Origin: Phoronis australis
Lineage: Eukaryota; Phoronida; Phoronidae
Reading direction: 5' to 3'
DNA: 64,000 nt
Assembly (NCBI GenBank): GCA_002633005.1
Contig: NMRA01000503.1
Location: 126,001 to 190,000, forward strand
This document shows, piece by piece, positions 1-12,000 of the stretch (the first letter of the stretch is position 1; every line of letters starts with the position of its first letter). Below the pieces are notes generated by a model, which worked only from the letters and a program-made list of their open reading frames with translations, was not told where the DNA came from and searched no databases. The position numbers were made by a program, and so were the translations under genes.

Positions 1-2952
1 AGTCAAATCCAATACTCTTCCTTGCATATCAAGTGTAAAAGAGTTCCCACCATGAATTTTCTTAGTTTTTGAGGTTTCGGTTAGCTTATATGAAATGAAT
101 ATCGTAAAATCTAACTAAATCAGCACTTTTTATGCCAAATAGTCGCAAATTTTTTAATTTTGAACAAAAGTTAGTTATTTCTAAGTTTCCTGTCAAATGA
201 TGTAATGGGGAGTAGATGTTTGATCACTTGACAGTCAATTGAAATGGCGGCCCATAGCAGATCAGAAAACGAGGACGATTTTCAGCGAGAACTGGACAAT
301 TATTTGGAGACAGAGAAAAGAGTGGATACGGGAATCACACTCAAGTACTTGAAGAATCAGACAATGAATTCGATTTCCCATTTAGCGAACTTTCATCGGC
401 TTTGAGGACGTATGAACTCGACCTGCCTGAACGAGAAATGCCGTAGACATAGTGAGCTACAACCAGCTTAATCACGGGGTGGTCAATGTTAAAAAATAGA
501 CACTTAATAATCACTGACAAAGGCCACAGTAAAAATGGGTTACTTGTAGTCACTATTGCCATGATGGAATGATGGAATGAGCACAGTCTAAATACAATGC
601 ATAAGCCTACGTGTCATAGCACTCAATCTGGGCTGAGGTCGTGGGCCTGGCATCACTCGCTGTAGAATGGAAGTAGTTTGTTCGTTATTTATAAAATTTG
701 CAAATACTAGTACAATTACAAGCTGGCGAGTCCTTCATCATAAGGCTGGTTTTGTGTTTGGTCTAAACACGATTCCTTGGATTGTCCCGAACAAAGTGTG
801 GCTCCCGACTGAATCGCATGTTCCACATTGACATTTCACACTCTTGTATGGCTCACAAACCGATGTCATTTCTGTGCAACTTTCACATATTTAGCAAATT
901 TGAACACAGAGATGTTCCTGTTCTAGTTGCTGTTACTACAACCTCCAGAAACTCACATTTTGATGTTTGAAAAAGGCGGCTCTCCACGGACTTTCGTCAC
1001 AACTCCTCAGCATCACATTAACAATGGCCGAGACGGTCTTCCATCCATTACGTGCAACCCCGATAACAGAAAAATATTTTAAAAAAATTATTGGCTTGTT
1101 TCTTAGCAACAGGTGTACTAAAAGCTATTAAATCTCAAGAGGTATCGATAAAATTCTTTTTGAGACACAGGGTCATGGTGGGAACTCTTTAAGCATGCAA
1201 TTCGGGGATATCGATATTATAGGCAGCGTTGAACTATAAAACGTTGCTGAGATGTTTACAAATATATCTTATTCAGTGAGGCGTGGAATATGTTGAGATG
1301 TTCTCTTCAGTTGTACATAATAAAGTGTAGTTGAGAACTTATTATAAGTTTCTTTGAGGTTTTGTTGCCAGTTTCTTGTTTAAATATATGTAACTTATAA
1401 GATTCAATCACACACGGTTTACTATTAGAATTATTCGATCTGAGGTTTAATTTTCTTTCGTTGGGTGCAGATTCAAATGAAAATAAATTTCTTGTACAAT
1501 TTTTGAGGTTAAGGTTATGTGTGAGGGAAACAAAGTGATTTGCTGTTGGACTCTAGGCTATTGGTCTTTGTTAGAATACGTTCAGGTAGAATGCCGGTAT
1601 TCCCAACGCTCTCTATAGTGTCGGCCTGCCAGCTTATTACTGATGTGCAACGCCTGTTCTTTGTGTAAAAGCGTCCATCTCTCGTGTATAGCAGATCCAA
1701 TTTCACGGATCAGATTTTAAGGGGACGTTATCGTTGTTTTTATGTCCATTTTTGAGATTGTTGTTGAACGGGATTGGTCAGCTTTGACTGGAGCTATAAA
1801 ACAATAGAGCCTGACCATTGTTTTTTCTGATTTGATTACAAATTGCTAATTGTTGCCGTTGTCTACCAGACATTTGCAGAAACTGTTAGCTTTTTCCAGT
1901 TAAAATGCCTGAAACACTCTACTCTGTATGGAGTGGGATTTAGGAATAGCTAATATCCAACTTAGCATTTGGCTGCGATGCGAGAATTCGAGGCTTGAGT
2001 CTATGCTGGGGCTGATCTAAAAGGATTTTTTCACCGATAAAGTAGGTTGCAGAAATTAAATTAGCGACAGTGGCGAATGTGAAGCCATATAGCGTACTCT
2101 TCCTCATTCCGTATCAGTGCTTGTCAGCAGAAAAACAAATTTTTATTGGGCTGAACTGAATTCTTTACTTGTTCCCACATTTTAGTTAAAGTTGCTGTAA
2201 GCTTCTCTTGCAGTAAAGAGACTAACTTTTGAACATTAGCCACTATGAAACTGGCCTCGGCTTATTGCTAACTCAAATGAGAAGTGGTATCGGGGCTTGA
2301 AAATAATGGACAGGTTGTTACTGATTTAGACCAGGGCAGTGTTCAGTAATGCTAGGACCTCGGTAAAAAGCATGACTTGGCGAGATTACGTGAGATCTTG
2401 ACGTGTATTTTAAATGAGAACAAGTGATTTTGGCTAGATTTTAGTGAAGTCCCAGCATTACTAAACTCTACCAAGGCTTTGCACAATAATTTATTCCAAG
2501 CCCAGAAATCAAGTAATGTGGGTACAGAACAAGTCGAGAGGTCATAACTGTAGTCTAAATCACAACAGGTTTACCTTAAAAGTCATAAAATTTTCAGTTC
2601 AGCAGCAATGTTGGATTTGTCATTTCCTAAAAAAATTAGAAACTGGGCAATAACTTATTGTGTCCATCTAGCTCCAATTTGTATACACCTTAATTTTCAT
2701 TAATATTTATCACCTTCCTTTTAACTTAATTATTTATATAACCTTTAAACTCACTTCTTTGTTTAATTATTTGTAATACTCTATTTGTTTTAGTACTCTT
2801 GGTAGTTTAATTGCACATCCCCAGTCTTTTAAAAACGTTTAAATAATATGGAAATAAAAATTGGTATTTCCTTTGTCAACGGGCAAACTACAAGGTCAGC
2901 AGTTTACGCGTTAATCTTGAAGTTAATGACTCCTGTGTCACCTGCTTTACAG
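1..2952. other. 5' flank or first-intron sequence of CUX/CASP
   Basis: No exon resembling the vertebrate CASP start (MFQYWKRFDL region) was recognised on either strand. Two short ATG frames in good context, at 244 and 1024, are discussed under findings. The rest is AT-rich with no coherent coding signal. Confidence 0.5.
244..460 (+). other. Short acidic protein-like reading, interrupted by one frame change; unassigned
   Basis: From ATG 244 (context GAAATGGCGGCC) the frame reads MAAHSRSENEDDFQRELDNY and on to TEK near 320. The continuation with protein-like composition (VLEESDNEFDFPFSELSSAL to LPEREMP, stop near 446) is in another frame. It could be a frameshifted small gene, a pseudogene, a first exon of an off-window gene, or chance. 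I recognise no family. Confidence 0.25.
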
Positions 2953-3063
2953 AAAGAGCTGGATACGACTGCCACTGACTTAGCTAGCCGACAGGATGAG
3001 AGTGACGCATCAAGAAAACGCCTTGTTGAGCAAAGTAGAGACTTTAAGAAGAACACTGCGGAG
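2953..3063 (+). CDS. CUX1: CUX/CASP shared exon 1 in window (N-terminal coiled coil)
   Basis: Thirty-seven codons, phase 0 to 0, acceptor at 2951-2952 and donor gtaaag. It encodes [18 protein letters not shown] then [14 protein letters not shown], the hallmark second exon of vertebrate CUX1/CASP. The frame stays open upstream to an ATG at 2848, so a longer alternative first exon is possible, but the acceptor is good and the upstream peptide is not family-like. Confidence 0.95.
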
Positions 3064-6000
3064 GTAAAGTTTAGTATTTGTTTATCATTGGTGTCCTATC
3101 AAAAGTGAATAGAAAATATATTCGTCACAAACAAATGAATTGTTTTATTTATCTCCTATCCGCTCAAAATTGATGAAGAAGGTTTCTAGAGTATTATTTG
3201 CTTCTTGGCATCTTAACTCTGTGATGGCTTGTTATTAGGCAGGAATGTTGTAGTTATTGATTAAGATCAATTGATTGATTGGATTTTGTTTGTTTGCGTT
3301 TTCTTTGGTTTCATAAAATCGTTATTTTGGTGTAATTGATTGATTGGAAATCGTTTTGTGTTTGTGTTTCCAATAGTGGCAGAAAATCATTACTTGGGTG
3401 AAACCAATAATCACTATTTGATAATTGACATCCTTTGATGGGTAACCTCATATTTTGGGTTATTTTGTTTCGAACATCACCTGCCAATAAAACCTGGCTC
3501 ACCATGGCAGCCAATGTTTCACTTGGCCTGTCAAGTTCAGCAGATGATTGCTTGAAATGGCTTTTTGCACCAATACCCATCACTCAGTGTTAACAAAGCT
3601 TCGACAGTTAACCAGTCTTCTTTACATTCAAACCAATAGTCTTTTTTGTCTCCTGAGTCTGCATTGTGACCACAAAAGAGAAATTGATTACTAGGAAAAT
3701 TGATTGGTTTGAATATTTACAGTGCTACAGGTGCTGCCATGGCAACGGTTGATTTAGTAGTGTGGTGTGTCATCACTTTGTCTCCTTTGTTCACTGTCCA
3801 TTATCTGTATTGATGTTTTCATTAAACCACGGCTACCAATAGATAAGTCGTTGGCTCAATAGCACTCACTTTTAGCTCGGTAATCAATGAGAATGGGTTT
3901 TTATTTGAATGCTTTGAAAAATTCGATACCTTCGTGTTGTTTTATACTACTGATTGTAAGGTTCGTAAAGATAAGATTTGTTATTTCAGTTTCTTCGCGA
4001 TCACTTTAATTGACATGTTCTTTGAATTACTGGGGAAATTTTTACTGACATTGAGATATAATTAGGTAACACTGCAAGACATTCGTGAGAGACTTGCTGC
4101 AAGAAATCTTTACTTATGGAACAAATACTGTGAATTTCTCCCATAGTTCAAAATTCCAGCATCGCCGACCATTCAAATTTTGCTACTATCTCTAGTAAGG
4201 TTTCGAACTATATGTCATGTTTCTCATTAAGCCTCCCGTGCTTGTTTGATGCTTGGTAACACGGTTCATTTTCGGAAACCCTACAAACCATAGCATATTT
4301 CAATTCAAGTTACTCCTGAACATTCTCCTTTTAATGACGTGATTTTGTGTGGTCTTGCGAGATCTCATGAATCGCTCAAGAAGCCTGCTGTAGCTTGATT
4401 TTCTTCATACTTTCACTGTTAGATACAAAAAACGCTGTGCAAATTGTCTTCAAATTAATAAAATGTCCAGCAAAAGTTTACTTGGATGTAAACTTGTAAA
4501 GCCTTCTGTAGACCAGAATGACATTTTAAGCTGAGTTGTGTTCACCATTTAGCTTGTGTATGCTTATATTCGTGGGCTATGTGGGGAACAGAGTGTTTTT
4601 GTTAAACACTAAACATCAAAATGAAATCTAAAGGTCAGTACCTGATTTTATATGTTAAATTCAAGACTCACTATCCATGAAAATTTTATTTTCAAAATAC
4701 ATTTTCGTTTTATAAGGAATTATTTACTTGCTGATCAGGGGTTACAATGTATGGGTCAACATGGGTGAATAGGTGTTTGCTCAAGTGTCTACTTTTAACA
4801 CAAAATCCCCCGTTATTTTTAAACTACTATTTTCAAATAAAGCACGTGCACGAGAGCCCACTTGACTTGAGTAACAAGATTTGTGGATCTTTTTCAGGAT
4901 GTTCGCAAGACAGTAGCGCCATTGTTAAAAAGTTTCCAAAGCGAGATTGATGCATTGTCCAAGAGAAGCAAGGCTGCGGAAGCGGCTTTTCTGTCTGTCT
5001 ACAAAAAGCTCATTGATGTGCCTGGTAAGTGGAGTATTGAAGGGGAAAGCAACCATTTTTGTTGTCACCTTTAGTGAAAATGGTCGTCTTGTACGGACAT
5101 TTTTCCATACCTATATCGAATGGAAAACTAGACGGAGATGTAAACAGCCCGACAATGTGCCCCCGCATTTAATCTGGATTTATTTTCATTGTGCAAACAC
5201 AAGTGAACTGCACAGATTGTATTCAATAGGAAGTAAAACATGTTTCCTCAATGGAAGTTAATGCAGAACAAAGATGTGGGCCCTCTGTTGGGCCGTTTAC
5301 ATCACCTGTTGTTACATGGATATTACATTGTTGCCATGTTAACATGGAAATTGTGTTTCCAAGATAATCAGGGACCTACTTATGTAATAAATATAACATC
5401 AAAAAATGGTTGTTTTCCGCAGAAATTAGCGACTTGACGACTTTCCTTTTTGATTTTTGCTTAGTGGTGTTTTTCCCTCGTTTTTTGTTTGTTTTTTTAC
5501 GTATGTCCTGTGTTTGAGCTGGGCTTCGTTCCATAGACGCGAGATACGCTCGAGAAAACCTAGTGCGACCACGTGCTTTGCGTGTAATGCATGGAGATCT
5601 TATGTATTTACGAGTTTCTTGTGTCAGTGGAATGTTGCCCTGATTAACATGGAAGCAGTAACACTAGAATACAACCTGACATGTCTGACACCTATTGTTA
5701 TTGCTTGAACTCAAATCCATAGAGGTGGCTGCGAGGTCCATGTTGTTATTCAAAAGTAACAGTACTGCTAAATAAAACTTCGATGGCTCTAATTTAAATT
5801 TAGTATTGTTGCTAAAAATTGTTAAGTTTTGTCACTTTTGGACTCATGATGGCAGATCTTGCAGACAAAATTTATTTCTTCCAATAAAAGTTGCATTTTG
5901 CATTATTCGTAAACCTCTTTGTGTCTCGTGTTTTAGTTGTTGCTCTAAACTTAATTCAAACCATTTTATAAATTTGAAAACATGATGGACATGGCAACAA

Positions 6001-9000
6001 AACTGTAAAAGGCCTTTCCCATTAATGTTGATGGTTCAGTGTCTTGGAGAGCATCTGTCAGTGGGAATGCTTAAATTTGGTGTTGATCAAAGTGAACAGC
6101 TTGAGTTTACTTCGCAGTAAGCAGACAGTAGTAACAGCGAAGTGCGGGACACGTCGCTACAGTGGGAACACTCAGATTCGGTGTTCATCGAAGTTATTGG
6201 CAGGGGTCATTATTGTGACAATGGTGAAAGTCATATCATGCCACCTTGTGGTAACTTTGATGATGATAGTGTCACCTAACAGTAACTACATTGTCTGTTA
6301 ACTACTGAAGCTAATGAGAAAGTTCAAATTAACTTGGCAATTTAAATACTAGATGCTTCACTAATACCGGATTTAAATAGGTGGAAAAAGGCTGTAAGAC
6401 TTCCTACTCGATCACTGAAATCTTTCCTACTGAAGATCTTTTTAACATTCATTTTTATTAGCTCATGGCAACTTTCTCGTCACTTTTGGTGCGATTTCAT
6501 AAGGTGACCATGTTACTTTACAGAATCTCAGGCTGCAGTGTTTAACTGCCTGCTTGACCTTGTGTTATGCTCAATATTTTCTAAGAAACCAAAAGCATGG
6601 ACTGAGTGAATTTATCAGTGGTAACACTTGGCCATTCTTATAGATCAAGGATGCATAAGACCATTAAAGGCTTGAACTTCTCCTTTGCAGTAGGTGCTTA
6701 AACCTGCGTTTCAGTTAGCTGTTGTGAGGATGTAATTATAGTTAGGGAGATGTTTAGACTATACTCTTTTCTTTGTGGCATTTTACAAACATAATGATAT
6801 AGGTTGTCAATTTGGTGAAATCGTGAAACATCATTTCATTACAGTCATTTCTACATTGTTAGCATACAATAGGACAGTGGACTGAAATTTCATGTTGTCA
6901 AGTTTCTCGACAAAATACCATAGTTGTGCTGGTTAATGCACGGGGCAATTAAAAGGGCACTCTAAGATAAGCGGGTTGTGGTTAAGTTGAGCATGGGTAT
7001 TTAAAAGAGATATTTTTGAGAAGTGGAGGGTTGATGTTAGCCCGAATGGTTGATTTGAGTCAACGCATTGGATTTACTTGCAAGTGCCAAATGCAACGTG
7101 GCAGGAGACTATTATCATGCACGCATAAGACAAGGTTCTGCTAGAACTCTGTTCCTCAAATGTAAGTGAGTTTTGAACATATGGTAACTGAAAATTGTAT
7201 GAGAAGAGCATTCAAAAAGATACGTGCGCTTTCAAGAAAAATTTGATTCTCTAGATCTGGGGTAGGTATTAAACCAGGCATGGGCATTTAAAGTTAAAAA
7301 AATGGAAATTTCTGGGTTGGGTGTTAAGCCAGACTAAAACATTAACACTAATCAGCACAGTAAGTAGCAATTTTACTCTGTTGTTAGCGTGGTTTGGAGT
7401 GTTAACGGTTGTCATAAAAATACACACCTGGTAAAAGTTTGGTTATTTGTGACAAGGTAACCAGTCATTAAAAACCAGAAATTTGATGATTTGGCTTTTA
7501 GTTTTGTGTGAATTAACTGAAGTCCTGGCTGCTTGGTTTGGGTATTCAGTGGGTTCTTCTGATACCTATCCTGCAACTGTTTGGCTCAGACTTTTGGAAT
7601 TGACAGATTTTGGATTCCAATAATAAAATGTCTCAATGTCCTCACTTTATTCACTTTGCCAGTTGTGAATTCAACCAGCTGAGACATCTGATTGGTTCTT
7701 CAGCTGCCTCAGCCAGTTGACCCTGCTGTACCAGCAGAGTGAATCACGTGCAGCCAATGTGTGAATGGCTGAAACCAGGATTGGGGTAGGAATGGAAATC
7801 ACGAAACTTGGACAGGAATTTCTCACCTTCAAACAGTAGTTTCATACAAGTATCATGTCCCTGTAACGGGATTGACTTACCTTACAATAGGAGTCACTGA
7901 CCCGGAAATTGCCAGCCACATTTAAAAAAACGAAGTGTTTACTATTCCTGTCCAGGCTGTGATTCTTATTGTTCTGCAAGCCCGCTTGTAGTGGCTTCAG
8001 CAATCATTGTTCATTTAAAAATGGTGGTGTTACTCTTTTCGCGTTAAGAATTTTTCCTCTTGCCGCCTTCATGCATTGTTTTTACAGCGCCTGTGCTGTG
8101 CTCTGCTGTCAGTATTTCAGTATATTTGGCTCACCATATCGGATATGTTCGATATTAATCAGATGTGTATACTGGTCATATGCCACGCGTGATTGAGTGA
8201 CACTCTTCTATCATGATATTGATTAATTATTGTTATAATGAACATGTTCATTGCTGTCAGTGAACATAGCTTTTGTGATTACCTTTCTGTGTAGACTTTT
8301 TTGTATCCGGCTGTTTTTCCCTGATAACAGATTTATTTCCAGATTTCAAAAGGCTGGGCTCTAATCTATTTGTACTATTTGTAAACATGATCCTTATTTT
8401 CTCCATAGTCAGTGGCAGATAAACACATTGAGCTTGTGCATAAAGGATCCGGAGGTATCAATGTCATCAAGTCAAATATAAGGTTTTATAAGCTCGCTAT
8501 ATCTACCCTTGGCCCCAATCAAGGCTTCCAAGAGCAAACTTTGGCTACTTTTCGGAAATTGCTTTTTGAATAGTATACAGGTTCCCATTTGTTCTCTGGC
8601 TTCCTTCTGCTACAAATAATTGATAATCAAATTGTAATGATAATTTGTATCTTGCCTGCTGCAACTTTGTTGAACTCGGGTCATACTTACTGTTTGATCT
8701 TGATAATAGATAAGATTCTGGATTTCACCATAGAGTGTTCTAAAAAAGACTGAAATTTCCAGTCGATCTTGCAGTAAGATGTTTGCGATGGTGGTGTTTT
8801 CTGGCTAATCAAACACATGCTCTCTGTCAAATGTGACAGTGCATTGTTTATGTGCAATACCAACCAAAATAATGTGGACTGCCCAATTGCACTTGTTGTC
8901 TCTGATCACGGTTGCCTGGCATCGCACAACTTGTGAATTAATGAGAAAAGAAATGAAAGAACATACTTCTGTCCTGATATTATTGAAGACGAATACCATT

Positions 9001-12000
9001 TTGTTTTAGTTGTAATACGTACACTGAATATATATACCAAGTATATTGACACATATTTTAATTTAGTGTAAGCACCCTTCTGCATTTAAATTCTTAAAGT
9101 GATGGCAACAAATGATGATGAGCACTTGTTAACCTTTGTAACTATGTTATCTCAGCCTTTCAACTTCATGAGAGCTTTTTACAGGCTTAAATATTTAGTG
9201 CTTGTTTTGTGCTGTTATGGTAATAGTCACTTATAGAGGTCCCTCTTTTTGAGAACCAGCTTTCTCCACTGGTCCTCAAAATGCGGGGACCCTGTAGGTG
9301 GCTATTGTCACTTTTATTACAGAATTAAAAGTGATTTGGTTTGATTTCATTTGAAATCAGTACCACCGAGTATGAGTCTATTAGGTCGAGAAGGTGCGCA
9401 TCTGGAAGTTGTAATCTCACCAATTTCAGACAAAAATAATTGCCAAAATTGAGCCTTTTCATTTTCAAGAGCTTCTAACACTGTTCTGTATGCCCCCAAT
9501 TTTTGGTACAAACTTGAATGGGGAAAACATTTAATTTGGTGCTGGATTGTTGCATGGAAAATGATACAACAAAATTTCACTTGTCGCCCATGTTGTTTCT
9601 TGTATTGGCAAGATTTTACTGTAAGTTATAATTGTTGCATGACTGAGTTGGTCGAGTAACACATCATACCGATATTATCATTTTCAAGTTTAAATTGTTC
9701 TGCCAAAAATGTTTTATCTTGAACGAATTTGATTGCAGACCCCGTGCCAGTGCTTGAGCACAGTTTGACTGTACAGAAAAAGGCCCAAAGACTCTCCGAT
9801 CTGGAGATTGAAAATAAACAGTTGAGGGAGACTCTGGACGAGTACAACTCTGAGTTTGCGGAAGTCAAGAACCAAGGTAGGCTGCGATGCATTACAATTT
9901 GTCATAAAAAATTTGGAAAGCGATTTACGGTAGGGGGCCGCCAACATTATTCCAGAACTATTTTAAAGATTTGCATTGTTATGTGCCTGTGTAAAAGTGG
10001 GTAGCTAATTTGTTAAGTTTCTTTTAGAGTTTCTCTTATTTGGCCTGCAACTATATTCAAAGGTTTATAGCACCATTAAACTAGAAACATTCAGATGCAC
10101 TTTACAGATCAGCATAAATTAGTAAATTGTGAAAATTCATTCTGGAAAGCACTATTTTTTGCACTATAAAAATTATCCAGTGTGTGATATTTACTTTATT
10201 GCCATGCAAGGGTTCATCCAGGATTTCAAAAGCAGGGCGTACAAAATGGTTTCCCTATTTCCCAGAGCATCTATGACGTTTAACTCCATTTTTGTGACCC
10301 TTACTCAAATCGCTGTTTTAGCGTGGTACGTTACTGTGAAGACTTATATCTGCGTCATGTCTTAATTAACTTTTTTTATTCTGGACAAACCCGTGAGCTC
10401 ACAGAGCTGCTGTTTTCAAGTTAAAAACGACACCAATGAATTTACTTTACTTGGGTGTCCAAATATTGAACATGGTGTTCAGTTGCTAAACAGGGCGTCC
10501 TAGCTATGGTGCCTAAATTGTAGTCGAAGTGACCATTTCTCCGTTCTGAACACCCTCCAGACCAAAGCCTGGTCGTCTACTCCTGAGTGACTGGACTAGG
10601 CAGCCATGCTAGCTGTAAGTGAAGTGAATCGCCTGTTACCTGCATGGTCTCAATAACTCAGTGGTCAGAGTGCCTAGCTAGTATTCGGGATGTCCTGAGT
10701 TTGATTCACAGGTTGGGACCAGTGATTTTTTTCGAACTGTTAAATTATGCCTGTGTAGTTAGACCAAAAAGTACAAAATGCTTTTCGGAATGAAGTTTCA
10801 TCATTGGATACTTTGCACTGTAAATGATTTACTCATTGAGTGATATTTATTGTACTACCATAAAGTATTGAGGTAGAAACGTAAAGCTGCATTGCATCTT
10901 GCTCAGCTACATTAAAAATAAAAATCAAATCGGGTTTTCTACTCTATAAAAGCAGACCCACAATTTTCTTTACCTCGAAAAGAATTGTTTTCTATTACCA
11001 GGTATAACGTAAAACATGGGACTATCGTAGATTTTGTTGAGGTTGGCTGACAGAAACTTTCTTTCAAAAATAGGTCAGTCTTGTGACACAACAATGACCA
11101 TTTCTCATGAGAACAGCACATGTCTGCTGTTTGTTATGGCTCTTTGGGTAAGAACTCTAAATACTTTCACAGTGATCTCTAAACAGTGTGAAATGCAGCT
11201 TTCAATCACATTATATAAGAAATAATGTTATGGCCTTAAGTCTGTCAGTTATCTGTTTAATTGTTTTGTAGAATTCACAATCAAACAACTTAAAGAGAAA
11301 CTAAAGGAATATGAAGAGACCATGGAAGCCACTGCTCAGGTAATGTTATTATATTGAAATGCATCTTTCGTGAAAAAGCTGCTATTTGCTATCTTAACGG
11401 GACTAGGATTTATCTGTCTTGCTATGATGTACAGAATTTCTTCCAAGGAGGTGTGTTGTGAGATTTTTTCACTCTGTCTTTTGTTAAGGCTTGGTAGGAC
11501 CCTAGAAAATATCGCTAAATTCTGAACATCTTATCTTGAAATTGGCTGCTCAGATTCACACGAATCCTTTACCCGGTATGTGCTTCATTGACTTGGCTAT
11601 ACATAATGCTTTTGGGTATTGTTTTTAAACTGTTCCACTTTTGAATGAGGGGATATCAAAAATAGGACTTAAAAATTTATTGTAAAAAATCAAAAGTTGC
11701 ATGAATGGTAAACAAAATATCTCAGAAAACTTTGTAGCGAAATGAAGAGTTTGCTAGAGTTGATTTCTATAGTTTGTGGACGTTTGACTAAATGCATAGG
11801 CTTGCAGATAAGATCCTACAAAACCATAATACGTAAAGGCAAACATGTTTTGCTAATGGATTTTATTAGTATCTCTTATACTGGATGATTTCCATGTGTT
11901 TTTTCCTTATTTGATACTTGTCAATTAATTTGAGTTGCAAGGTTTTAAAAGCTGCAGTGTCTTGTGTACATTAGTTTGATTAGGACTATCTTACCTACGG

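Larger units (their letters stand above)
5025..9738 (+). other. CUX1: Intron of CUX/CASP (4.7 kb)
   Basis: No coding exon recognised. Contains one foldback repeat (9221-9310), a MITE relic (9409-9622) and a 20-bp motif (5519-5538) that recurs inverted at 38309-38328. Open frames at 5240-5708, 6044-6301 and 7969-8196 have no family-like content. Confidence 0.7.
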
